NCBI GenBank assembly: GCA_002189035.1
Contig: NEEC01000351.1
Coordinates: forward strand, 1-20,515
Reading direction: 5' to 3'
Source of the DNA: Utricularia gibba
Taxonomy: Eukaryota; Streptophyta; Magnoliopsida; Lamiales; Lentibulariaceae
DNA: 20,515 nucleotides
Part shown: positions 10,681-20,515 of the stretch, piece after piece
Numbering within the stretch: the first letter of the stretch is position 1
Layout of the letters: each line of letters opens with the position of its first letter
The notes under the pieces: generated by a model
What the model was told of the DNA's origin: nothing
Database searches by the model: none
Seen by the model: only the letters and a program-made list of their open reading frames with translations
Made by a program: the position numbers and the translations under genes

Positions 10681-13302
10681 TTCCTTTGCCACATCGGGTC
10701 CTACTCGACGAAAATCGTGCTGCACTTATTGAAGTTAGGATGTCATGAGCACCCAAAATGGTTTTCTCAACCGCATGCTTTATATCTGAGGAGGCGCTCT
10801 CGTGGGGCAACGGTATCGAGAAGGAGGTCGAGTCGAGCTCGGGCCCATAGTCATTTGTGGCAAAAAACTTGATGCATTTCTTAACGTTGGGTTTAATTGG
10901 CTGCCTACATGGTTTCTCAAGGAAAAGCTTGTCGTTTTTGGGCGGTGATGTCGTTGTGAACTTCGTTCTGACCCAAGGTTCGGTCTGACTCCTTTGCCAC
11001 ATCGGGTCCTACTCGACGAAATCGTGCTGCACTTATTGAAGTTAGGATGTCATGAGCACCCAAAATGGTTTTCTCAACCGCATGCTTTATATCTGAGGAG
11101 GCGCTCTCGTGGGGCAACGGTATCGAGAGGAGGTCGAGTCGAGCTCGGCCATAGTCATTTGTGCTCGGCAAAAAACTTGATGCATTTCTTAACGTTGGGT
11201 TTTAATTGGCTGCCTACATGGTTTTCAAGGAAAAGCTTGTCGTTTTTGGGCGGGTGATGTCGTTGTGAACTTCGTTCTGACCCAAGGTTCGGTCTGACTC
11301 CTTTGCCACATCGGGTCCTACTCGACGAAAATCGTGATGCACTTATTGAAGTTAGGATGTCATGAGCACCCAAAATGGTTTTCTCAACCGCATGCTTTAT
11401 ATCTGAGGAGGCGCTCTCGTGGGCAACGGTATCGAGAAGGAGGTCGAGTCGAGCTCGGGCCCATAGTCATTTGTGCTCGGCAAAAAACTTGATGCATTTC
11501 TTAACGTTGGGTTTTAATTGGCTGCCTACATGGTTTCTCAAGGAAAAGCTTGTCGTTTTTGGGCGGTGATGTCGTTGTGAACTTCGTTCTGACCCAAGGT
11601 TCGGTCTGACTCCTTTGCCACATCGGGTCCTACTCGACGAAAATCGTGCTGCACTTATTGAAGTTAGGATGTCATAGCACCCAAAATGGTTTTCTCAACC
11701 GCATGCTTATATCTGAGGAGCGCTCTCGTGGGGCAACGGTATCGAGAAGGAGGTCGAGTCGAGCTCGGGCCCATAGTCATTTGTGGCTCGGCAAAAAACT
11801 TGATGCATTTCTTAACGTTGGGTTTTAATTGGCTGCCTACATGGTTTCAAGGAAAAGCTTGTCGTTTTTGGGGTGATGTCGTTGTGAACTTGTTCTGACC
11901 AAGGTTCGGTCTGACTCCTTTGCCACATCGGGTCCTACTCGACGAAATCGTGATGCACTTATTGAAGTTAGGATGATCACCAAAATGGTTTTCTCAACCG
12001 CATGCTTTATATCTGAGGAGGCGCTCTCGTGGGCAACGGTATCGAGAAGAGGTCGAGTCGAGCTCGGGCCATAGTCATTTGTGCTCGGCAAAAAACTTGA
12101 TGCATTTTAACGTTGGGTTTTAATTGGCTGCCTACATGGTTTCTCAAGGAAAAGCTTGTCGTTTTTGGGCGGGTGATGTCGTTGTGAACTTCGTTCTGAC
12201 CCAAGGTTCGGTCTGACTCCTTTGCCACATCGGGTCCTACTCGACGAAAATCGTGCTGCACTTATTGAAGTTAGGATGTCATGAGCACCCAAAATGGTTT
12301 TCTCAACCGCATGCTTTATATCTGAGGAGGCGCTCTCGTGGGCAACGGTATCGAGAAGGAGGTCGAGTCGAGCTCGGGCCCATAGTCATTTGTGGCTCGG
12401 CAAAAAACTTGATGCATTTCTTAACGTTGGTTTTAATTGGCTGCCTACATGGTTTCTCAAGGAAAAGCTTGTCGTTTTTGGCGGTGATGTCGTTGTGAAC
12501 TTCGTTCTGACCCAAGGTTCGGTCTGACTCCTTTGCCACATCGGGTCCTACTCGACGAAAATCGTGATGCACTTATTGAAGTTAGGATGTCATAAGCACC
12601 CAAAATGTTTTCTCAACCGCATGCTTTATATCTGAGGAGGCGCTCTCGTGGGGCAACGGTATCGAGAAGGAGGTCGAGTCGAGCTCGGGCCCATAGTCAT
12701 TTGTAGCTCGGCAAAAACTTGATGCATTTCTTAACGTTGGTTTTAATTGGCTGCCTACATGGTTTCTCAAGGAAAAGCTTGTCGTTTTGGGCGGGTGATG
12801 TCGTTGTGAACTTCGTTCTGACCCAAGGTTCCCACATCGGGTCCTACTCGACGAAAATCGTGATGCACTTATTGAAGTTAGGATGTCATGAGCACCCAAA
12901 ATGGTTTTCTCAACCGCATGCTTTATATCTGAGGAGGCGCTCTCGTGGGGCAACGGTATCGAGAAGGAGGTCGAGTCGAGCTCGGCCCATAGTCATTTGT
13001 GCTCGGCAAAAAACTTGATGCATTTCTTAACGTTGGGTTTTAATTGGCTGCCTACATGGTTTCTCAAGGAAAAGCTTGTCGTTTTTGGGGGGTGATGTCG
13101 TTGTGAACTTCGTTCTGACCCAAGGTTCCTTTGCCACATCGGGTCCTACTCGACGAAAATCGTGCTGCACTTATTGAAGTTAGGATGTCATAGCACCCAA
13201 AATGGTTTTCTCAACCGCATGCTTTATATCTGAGGAGGCGCTCTCGTGGGGCAACGGTATCGAGAAGGAGGTCGAGTCGAGCTCGGGCCCATAGTCATTT
13301 GT
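10681..13302 (+). repeat. Regular array block B
   Basis: Anchors lie at 10769, 11076, 11386, 11697, 11996, 12305, 12615, 12912 and 13213, with intervals of 297-311 bp. Long linkers predominate until about 12830. A GGGCGGTGATG form, with one G fewer than GGGCGGGTGATG, becomes common here and in the last copies of block A (9676, 10304, 10943, 11563, 12481), though it was absent further left. Markers tend to alternate between successive monomers rather than keep the period of three. Several copies carry additional small losses, for example GGATGATCACC near 11971 and TTTGGGGTGATG near 11868. Confidence 0.9.
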
Positions 13303-13388
13303 AAAAAACTTGCTCGGCAAAAAACTTGATGCATTTTTTTCCTTTGCCACATCGGGTCCTACTCGACGGTTTTAAAGTTGGCTGCCTA

Positions 13389-13392
13389 CATG
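13389..13392 (+). other. Rearrangement junction with 4-bp shared CATG
   Basis: GGCTGCCTACATG joins directly to CTTTATATCTGAGG. In normal monomers the first is followed by GTTTCTC and the second is preceded by ACCGCATG. CATG is common to both, so the join is a skip to a later phase of the repeat at a four-base identity. Confidence 0.65.
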
Positions 13393-13760
13393 CTTTATAT
13401 CTGAGGAGGCGCTCTCGTGGGGCAACGGTATCGAGAAGGAGGTCGAGTCGAGCTCGGGCCCAGCTTGTGGCTCGTTTTTGGGCTGCCTACATGGTGATGT
13501 CGTTTTTGTGAACTTCGTTCTGACCCAAGGTTCGGTCTGACTCCTTTGCCACATCGGGTCCTACTCGACGAAAATCGTGCTGCACTGAAGTTAGGATGTC
13601 ATAGCACCCAAAATGGTTTTCTCAACCGCATGCTTTATATCTGAGGAGGCGCTCTCGTGGGCAACGGTATCGAGAAGGAGGTCATAATAGTCACTCGGCA
13701 AAAAACTTGGCATTTCTCTCACATGGTTTCTCGGAAAAGCTTGTCGTTTTTGGGCGGGTG

Positions 13761-13763
13761 ATG
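13761..13763 (+). other. Rearrangement junction with shared ATG
   Basis: GGGCGGGTGATG leads into CTTTATATTCTGAGG instead of TCGTTGTGAAC. ATG is present in both normal contexts. The join drops the linker and the anchor and starts a new copy of the SacI-containing segment. Confidence 0.6.
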
Positions 13764-14222
13764 CTTTATATTCTGAGGAGACGCGCTCTCGTGGGGCAAC
13801 GGTATCGAGAAGGAGGTCGAGTCGAGCTCGGGCCCATTTCTTAGTCATTTGTAGCTCTTCGTCTGACCCAAAACAACTTGATGCATTTTTTCTTAACTGT
13901 TCGGGTTCGAGAAGGGGTTAATTGGCTGCCTTGACATGGTTTCTCAAGGAAGGAAGCTTGTCGTTTTTGGGCGGGTGATGTCGTTGTGAACTTCGTTCTG
14001 ACCCAAGGTTCGACTCCTTTGCCACATCGGGTCCTACTCGACGAAAATCGTGATGCACTTATTGAAGTTAGGATGTCATGAGCACCCAAAATGGTTTTCT
14101 CAACCGCATGCTTTATATCTGAGGAGGCGCTCTCGTGGGGCAACGGTATCGAGAAGGAGGTCGAGTCGAGCTCGGGCCCATAGTCATTTGTAAAAAACTT
14201 GATGCTTTCGGCAAAAGGAACT

Positions 14223-14227
14223 TGATG
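14223..14227 (+). other. Rearrangement junction with 5-bp shared TGATG
   Basis: AACTTGATG is followed by TCGTTGTGAAC rather than CATTTCTTAACG. TGATG occurs in both normal contexts (CTTGATGCAT and GGGTGATGTCG). About 100 bp of the monomer, including the HindIII site, is skipped, which helps explain the short 240-bp anchor interval here. Confidence 0.65.
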
Positions 14228-14409
14228 TCGTTGTGAACTTCGTTCTGACCCAAGGTTCTTTGCCACATCGGGTCCTACTCGACGAAAATCGTGCTGCACT
14301 TATTGAAGTTAGGATGTCATGAGCACCAAAATGGTTTTCTCAACCGCATGCTTTATATCTGAGGAGGCGCTCGTGGGGCAACGGTATCTCAAGCTCGAAA
14401 AGCTTGTCG

Positions 14410-14416
14410 TTTTTTA
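14410..14416 (+). other. Back-jump junction at a T run
   Basis: AAAGCTTGTCG followed by the T run leads back to TTTTAATTGGCTGCC, which normally lies about 60 bp upstream, so a short piece including AAGCTT is present twice. The T run is shared by the two normal contexts. Confidence 0.6.
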
Positions 14417-16640
14417 ATTGGCTGCCTACATGGTTTCTCAAGGAAAAGCTTGTCGTTTTTGGGCGGGTGAAACTTCGTTCTGACCCAAGGTTCGGTCTGA
14501 CTCCTTTGCCACATCGGGTCCTACTCGACGAAAATCGTGATGCACTTATTGAAGTTAGGATGTCATGAGCACCCAAAATGGTTTTCTCAACCGCATGCTT
14601 TATATTTGAGGATCGGCGAGTCGAGCTCTAGTCGTGCTCGGCAAAAAACTTGATGCATTTTAACGTTGGGTATCGACATGAAGGAGGTCGATGTCGAACT
14701 TCGTTCTGACCCAAGGGCCACATCGGGTCCTACTCGACGAAAATCGTGATGCACTTATTGAAGTTAGGATGTCATAGCACCCAAAATGGTTTTCTCAACC
14801 GCATGCTTTATATCTGAGGAGGCGCTCTCGTGGGGCAACGGTATCGCATTTCTTAACGTTGGGGTTTTAATTGGCTGCCTACATGGTTTCTCAAGGAAAA
14901 GCTTGTCGTTTTTGGGCGGGTGATGTCGTTGTGAACTTCGTTCTGACCCAAGGTTCGGTTGACTCCTTTGCCACTCGGGTCGTCGTCTGACCCAAGGTTC
15001 GCATGTCTGACTCTCGTGGGGCAACGGTATGCGAGAATCGAGTCGTCGACGAAGCTCGTGATGCCTTATTGAGTCCTATTGTGTGGAGCACCCAAAATGG
15101 TTTTCTCAACCGCATGCTTTATATGAGGAGGCGCTCTCGTGGGGCAACGGTATCGAGAAGGAGGTCGAGTCGAGCTCGGGCCCATAGTCATTTGTAACGT
15201 TGGGTTTTAATTGGCTGCCTACATGGTTTCTCAAGGAAAAGCTTGTCGTTTTTGGGCGGTGATGTCGTTGTGAACTTCGTTCTGACCCAAGGTTCGGTCT
15301 GACTCCTTTGCCACATCGGGTCCTACTCGACGAAAATCGTGATGCACTTATTGAAGTTAGGATGTCATGAGCACCAAAATACATGGTCTCGTCTCAGAGG
15401 AAAAGCTTTGTGCGTTTTTGGGCGGGTGATGTCGTTTTTGTGAACTTCGTTCTGACCCAAGGTTGGTCTGACATCCTTTGCCACTCGACGAAAATCGTGC
15501 TCGACTTAAAATTGAAGTTGCTGCACTGTATTGAAGTTAAAGGATGTCATTCACCCAAAATGGTGCTTTATATCTGAGGAGGCGCTCTCGTGGGCAACGG
15601 TATCGAGAAGGAGCTTCATATTGAGGAGGCTGCGGGCCCATAGTCATTTGTCGGAAGCAAAAGTCTTGATGCTCTCTCAACGTAGTCATTTAGCATTGGC
15701 TGGCAAAAAACTTGATGGCATCTCAAGGAAAAGCTTGTCGTTTTTGGGCGGTGATGTCGTTGTGAACTTCGTTCTGACCAAGGTTTTAATTGGTCTGCCA
15801 CTCATGGTTTCTCAAGCCACATTTCCTACTCGACGATCGTTGTGAACTTCGTTCTGACTTATTCAAGGTTCCTTTGCACATCGGGTCCTACTCGACGAAA
15901 ATCGTGATGAGCACCCAAAAAGGTTTTCTCAACCGCATGCTTTATATCTGAGGAGGCGCAACTCGTGGCTTTATATCTGAGGATCGTGGGGGTATCGAGA
16001 AGGAGGTCGAGTCGAGCTCGGGCCCATAGTCATTTGTGCTCGGCAAAAAACTTGATGCATTTCTTAACGTTGGGTTTTAATTGGCTGCCTACATGGTTTC
16101 TCAAGGAAAGCTTGTCGTTTTTGGGCGGTGATGTCGTTGTGAACTTCGTTCTGACCCAAGGTTCGGTCTGACTCCTGCTTGCCACAAAAACTTCCTACTC
16201 GACGAAATCGTGCTGGGTTTTAATTGGCTGCCTACATGGTTTCTCAAGGAAAAGCTTGTCGTTTTTGGGCGGTGATGTCGTTGTGAACTTCGTTCTGACC
16301 CAAGGTTCGGGTCTTTCTCACATCCGCATGCTTTATATTGAGGCGCTCTCGTGGGGCAAATCGGTATCGAGAGGGGTCGTTAGGATGAGCTCGGGCCCAC
16401 CCAAAGTCATTCTGTGGCTCGGCAAAATATCTGAGGAGGCGCTCTCGTGGGCAACGGTATCGAGAAGGAGGTCTTAGTCGACGTTGGGTTTTAATTGGCT
16501 GCCTACATGGTTTCTCAAGGAAAAGCTTGTCGTTTTGGGCGGTGATGTCGTTGTGAACTTCGTTCTGACCCAAGTTCGTCTGACTCCTTTGCATTCTTAA
16601 CGTCCTACTCGACGAAAATCGTGCTGCACTTATTGAAGTT

Positions 16641-16644
16641 AGGA
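16641..16644 (+). other. Rearrangement junction with 4-bp shared AGGA
   Basis: TTGAAGTTAGGA runs into AAAGCTTGTCG instead of TGTCATGAGC. AGGA belongs to both GTTAGGATG and CAAGGAAAAGC. A second join follows within 25 bp (GGGTGA to GTCACCCAAAA at 16667-16669), giving a very short chimeric copy. Confidence 0.6.
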
Positions 16645-16766
16645 AAAGCTTGTCGTTTTGGGCGGGTGAGTCACCCAAAACTGGTCGTCAACCGCATGCT
16701 TTTGCTGAGGATCGGCGCTCTCGTGGGGAAAATCGAGAGGAGGTCGAGTCGAGCTCGGGCCCATAG

Positions 16767-16770
16767 TCAT
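16767..16770 (+). other. Rearrangement junction with 4-bp shared TCAT
   Basis: CCCATAGTCAT is followed by GAGTAGCACGG and then the anchor region, instead of TTGTAGCTCGG. TCAT is shared by the normal contexts TAGTCATTTG and ATGTCATGAGC. Most of a monomer is skipped, which accounts for two anchors lying only about 99 bp apart (16690 and 16789). Confidence 0.6.
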
Positions 16771-17560
16771 GAGTAGCACGGTTTTCTCAACCGCATGCTT
16801 TATATTTGATGCATCTCGTCTTAAACGTTGGGTTTTAATTGGCTGCCTACATGGTTTCTCAAGGAAAAGCTTGTCGTTTTTGGGCGGGTGAGTCGTTGTG
16901 AACTTCGTTCTGACCCAAGGTTCCTTTGCACATCGGGTCCTACTCGACGAAAATCGTGCTGCACTTATTGAAGTTAGGATGTCATGAGCACCCAAAATGG
17001 TTTTCTCAACCGCATGCTTTATATCTGAGGAGGCGCTCTCGTGGGCAACGGTATCGACTGAAGGAGGTCGAGTCGAGCTCGGGCCCATAGTCATTTGTGC
17101 TCGGCAAAAAACGGGTGATGCGTTTTTTAACTTCGTTCTGCCTACATGGTTTCTCAAGGAAAAGCTTGTCGTTTTTGGGCGGGTGATGTCGTTGTGACTC
17201 GACGAAAATCGTGATGCACTTATTGAAGTTAGGATGTCATGAGGTTCGGTCTGACTCCTCTCAACCCACATCGGGTCTGACTCGGCGAAATTCGTGATGC
17301 ACTTATCGAGAAGAAGTTAGGATGTCATAGTCACCCAAAATGGTAGTCATCTCAACCTCGGCAAAAACTTGATGCATTTCTTAACGTTGGGTTTTAATCT
17401 GGCTGGAGGCGCTCTCGTGGGGCAACGGTATCGAGAAGGAGGTCGAGTTTTGAGGCGGGGCCCATAGTCGTTTGTAGCTCGGCAAAAAACTTGTTCTGAC
17501 CTTTCGGTCTGACTCCTTTGTTTTACATCGGGTCCTACTCGACGAAATCGTGATGCACTT

Positions 17561-20515
17561 ATTGAAGTTAGGATGTCATAGCACCCAAAATGGTTTTTCT
17601 CAACCGCATGCTTTATATCTGAGGAGGCGCTCTCGTGGGGCAACGGTATCGAGAAGAGGTCGAGTCGAGCTCGGGCCCATAGTCATTTGTAGCTCGGCAA
17701 AAAACTTGATGCATTTCTTAACGTTGGGTTTTAATTGGCTGCCTACATGGTTTCTCAAGGAAAAGCTTGTCGTTTTTGGGCGGGTGATGTCGTTGTGAAC
17801 TTCGTTCTGACCCAATCCTTTGCCACATCGGGTCCTACTCGACGAAAATCGTGCTGCACTTATTGAAGTTAGGATGTCATGAGCACCCAAAATGGTTTTC
17901 TCAACCGCATGCTTTATATCTGAGGAGGCGCTCTCGTGGGCAACGGTATCGAGAAGGAGGTCGAGTCGAGCTCGGGCCCATAGTCATTTGTAGCTCGGCA
18001 AAAAACTTGATGCATTTCTTAACGTTGGGTTTTAATTGGCTGCCTACATGGTTTCTCAAGGAAAAGCTTGTCGTTTTTGGGCGGGTGATGTCGTTGTGAA
18101 CTTCGTTCTGACCCAAGGTTCGGTCTGACTCCTTTGCCACATCGGGTCCTACTCGACGAAAATCGTGATGCACTTATTGAAGTTAGGATGTCATGAGCAC
18201 CCAAAATGGTTTTCTCAACCGCATGCTTTATATCTGAGGAGGCGCTCTCGTGGGGCAACGGTATCGAGAGGAGGTCGAGTCGAGCTCGGGCCCATAGTCA
18301 TTTGTAGCTCGGCAAAAAAACTTGATGCATTTCTTAACGTTGGTTTTAATTGGCTGCCTACATGGTTTCTCAAGGAAAAGCTTGTCGTTTTTGGGCGGTG
18401 ATGTCGTTTGAACTTCGTTCTGACCCAAGGTTCCTTTGCCACATCGGGTCCTACTCGACGAAATCGTGATGCACTTATTGAAGTTAGGATGTCATGAGCA
18501 CCCAAAATGGTTTTCTCAACCGCATGCTTTATATCTGAGGAGGCGCTCTCGGGGGCAACGGTATCGAGAAGGAGGTCGAGTCGAGCTCGGGCCCATAGTC
18601 ATTTGAGCTCGGCAAAAAACTTGATGCATTTTCTTAACGTTGGGTTTTAATTGGCTGCCTACATGGTTTCTCAAGGAAAAGCTTGTCGTTTTTGGGCGGT
18701 GATGTCGTTGTGAACTTCGTTCTGACCCAAGGTTCGGTCTGACTCCTTTGCCACATCGGGTCCTACTCGACGAAAATCGTGATGCACTTATTGAAGTTAG
18801 GATGTCATGAGCACCCAAAATGGTTTTCTCAACCGCATGCTTTATATCTGAGGAGGCGCTCTCGTGGGCAACGGTATCGAGAAGGAGGTCGAGTCGAGCT
18901 CGGGCCCATAGTCATTTGTGCTCGGCAAAAAACTTGATGCATTTCTTAACGTTGGGTTTTAAGGCTGCCTACATGGTTTCTCAAGGAAAAGCTTGTCGTT
19001 TTTTGGGGTGATGTCGTTGTGAACTTCGTTCTGACCCAAGGTTCGGTCTGACTCCTTTGCCACATCGGGTCCTACTCGACGAAAATCGTGCTGCACTTAT
19101 TGAAGTTAGGATGTCATGAGCACCCAAAATGGTTTTCTCAACCGCATGCTTTATATTTGAAGGCGCTCTCGTGGCAACGGTATCGAGAAGGAGGTCGAGT
19201 CGAGCTCGGGCCCATAGTCATTTGTGGCTCGGCAAAAAACTTGATGCATTTCTTAACGTTGGGTTTTAATTGGCTGCCTACATGGTTTCTCAAGGAAAAG
19301 CTTGTCGTTTTTGGGCGGGTGATGTCGTTGTGAACTTCGTTCTGACCCAAGGTTCGGTCTGACTCCTTTGCCACATCGGGTCCTACTCGACGAAAATCGT
19401 GATGCACTTATTGAAGTTAGGATGTCATGAGCACCCAAAATGGTTTTCTCAACCGCATGCTTTATATTGAGGAGGCGCTCTCGTGGGCAACGGTATCGAA
19501 AGGAGGTCGAGTCGAGCTCGGGCCCATAGTCATTTGTAGCTCGGCAAAAAACTTGATGCATTTCTTAACGTTGGGTTTTAATTGGCTGCCTACATGGTTT
19601 CTCAAGGAAAAGCTTGTCGTTTTGGCGGGTGATGTCGTTGTGAACTTCGTTCTGACCCAAGTGACTCCTTTGCCACATCGGGTCCTACTCGACGAAAATC
19701 GTGATGCACTTATTGAAGTTAGGATGTCATGAGCACCCAAAATGGTTTTCTCAACCGCATGCTTTATATTGAGGAGGCGCTCTCGTGGGGCAACGGTATC
19801 GAGCAGGAGGTCGAGTCGAGCTCGGGCCCATAGTCATTTGTGGCTCGGCAAAAAACTTGATGCATTTCTTAACGTTGGGTTTTAATTGGCTGCCTACATG
19901 GTTTCTCAAGAAAAGCTTGTCGTTTTTGGGGGTGATGTCGTTGTGAACTTCGTTCTGACCCAAGGTTCGGTCTGACTCCTTTTCCACATCGGGTCCTACT
20001 CGACGAAATCGTGATGCACTTATTGAAGTTAGGATGTCATAAGCACCCAAAATGGTTTTCTCAACCGCATGCTTTATATCTGAGGAGGCGCTCTCGTGGG
20101 GCAACGGTATCGAGAAGGAGGTCGAGTCGAGCTCGGGCCATAGTCATTTGTAGCTCGGCAAAAAACTTGATGCATTTCTTAACGTTGGGTTTTAATTGGC
20201 TGCCTACATGGTTTCTCAAGGAAAAGCTTGTCGTTTTGGGGGTGATGTCGTTTGAACTTCGTTCTGACCCAAGGTTCCTTTGCCACATCGGGTCCTACTC
20301 GACGAAAATCGTGATGCACTTATTGAAGTTAGGATGTCATAAGCACCCAAAATGGTTTTCTCAACCGCATGCTTTATATCTGAGGAGGCGCTCTCGTGGG
20401 GGCAACGGTATCGAGAAGGAGGTCGAGTCGAGCTCGGGCCCATAGTCATTTGTAGCTCGGCAAAAACTTGATGCATTTCTTAACGTTGGGTTTTAATTGG
20501 CTGCCTACATGGTTT
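17561..20515 (+). repeat. Regular array block C, right edge of window
   Basis: Ordered monomers resume with anchors at 17602, 17903, 18217, 18518, 18831, 19140, 19451, 19753, 20063 and 20363, at intervals of 300-314 bp; the last copy is cut by the window end. The variant mix differs from block A. The A state predominates at CGTG(A/C)TGC even in short-linker copies (18518 and 20363), whereas short-linker copies in block A nearly always carry C. TATATTGA or TATATTTGA replaces TATATCTGA at three successive copies (19150-19770), and shortened G runs such as TTTTGGGGTGATG appear near 19004, 19926 and 20235. No higher-order period is evident. Confidence 0.9.

Larger units (their letters stand above)
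13303..17560 (+). repeat. Scrambled satellite core: monomer fragments out of order
   Basis: From CATTTGT at 13302 the monomer order breaks down. The region is made of segments of 20-300 bp in the array's orientation, joined with skips, back-jumps and small duplications, and mixed with short stretches of extra bases. Anchors remain at 13624, 14102, 14342, 14589, 14797, 15108, 15931, about 16325, 16690, 16789, 17008 and 17602, with spacings from about 99 to over 800 bp. Reasonably ordered pieces survive at 13978-14195, 15085-15370, 15990-16175 and 16830-17110. The most disordered parts are 13303-13510, 13680-13950, 14600-14720, 14955-15085, 15370-15985, 16300-16480 and 17110-17560. I found no transposon ends, coding region or sequence foreign to the monomer. 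It may be an old rearranged part of the array or a consensus error; the sequence alone does not decide. Confidence 0.85.
1..20515 (+). repeat. Tandem satellite DNA array, 315-bp monomer
   Basis: The window is filled by head-to-tail copies of one monomer, all in the same orientation. I tracked copies with the anchor AACCGCATGC, which recurs about 64 times, usually every 293-315 bp. No stretch of unique sequence interrupts the array; even the disordered parts are made of monomer fragments. The window opens just after the anchor phase (CTTTATAT) and ends mid-monomer (CTACATGGTTT), so neither array boundary is present. Such arrays are typical of subtelomeric, pericentromeric or centromeric heterochromatin in eukaryotes; which of these applies cannot be read from the sequence. 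No protein-coding gene is supported anywhere: the reading frames present are the same few peptides repeated in every monomer on both strands and broken wherever a monomer gains or loses bases. Confidence 0.97.

Noticed and set aside
16639-17271. Long minus-strand reading frame (about 210 residues), and similar ones at 5777-6361 and 10397-11002
   Set aside because: The peptides recur in almost every monomer and start or stop at monomer indels. A 315-bp unit is a multiple of three, so frames carry over between full-length copies by arithmetic. No domain, codon signature or consistent start is visible.
13303-17560. Transposon insertion as the cause of the scrambled region
   Set aside because: All sizeable pieces map to the monomer itself. 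No terminal repeats, target-site duplication or transposase or reverse transcriptase coding is visible.
1-20515. CRISPR array
   Set aside because: The copies are contiguous ~300-bp monomers with no short direct repeat separated by unique spacers, and no cas-like genes are present.
1-20515. Subrepeats of a ribosomal DNA intergenic spacer
   Set aside because: Plant spacer subrepeats can have a similar unit length, but over 20 kb of uninterrupted repeat with no 18S, 5.8S or 25S sequence is much longer than a usual spacer.
1-20515. Interstitial telomeric repeats
   Set aside because: No TTTAGGG or TTAGGG tandem was seen; GTTAGGATG occurs once per monomer and is not a telomeric array.

Overview
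The whole window is one tandem satellite DNA array. A single monomer, 315 bp when complete and about 49% GC, repeats head to tail on one strand from the first base to the last. I count about 64 copies of one anchor motif (AACCGCATGC). I see no genes, tRNA or rRNA genes, transposon ends or unique sequence. Both window edges cut through a monomer, so the array continues on each side. The open reading frames are by-products of the repeat: the same peptides recur in every copy on both strands and end at monomer indels.

This organisation points to heterochromatin of a eukaryotic nuclear genome, most likely a flowering plant. Each complete monomer carries one GAGCTC (SacI) site and is near 313-315 bp. 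From memory this resembles the subtelomeric SacI/X43.1-type satellites described from Silene. I could not compare sequences, so that name is a hypothesis.

Layout: (i) 1-10430, a regular block of about 34 monomers of 293-315 bp. Its left part has a trimeric higher-order pattern of about 0.91 kb (two monomers with a shortened linker, then one full-length). (ii) 10441-10640, one isolated internally scrambled monomer. (iii) 10681-13302, a second regular block with hints of a two-monomer alternation. (iv) 13303-17560, a 4.3-kb scrambled core of monomer fragments joined out of order, several joins lying on 3-5 bp of shared sequence. (v) 17561-20515, a third regular block with a different mix of variants.

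Nothing here looks like a gene system. The points of interest are the higher-order structure, a deletion-prone linker in every monomer, the scrambled core inside otherwise homogeneous blocks, and whether the many one-base deletions are biological or long-read consensus errors.
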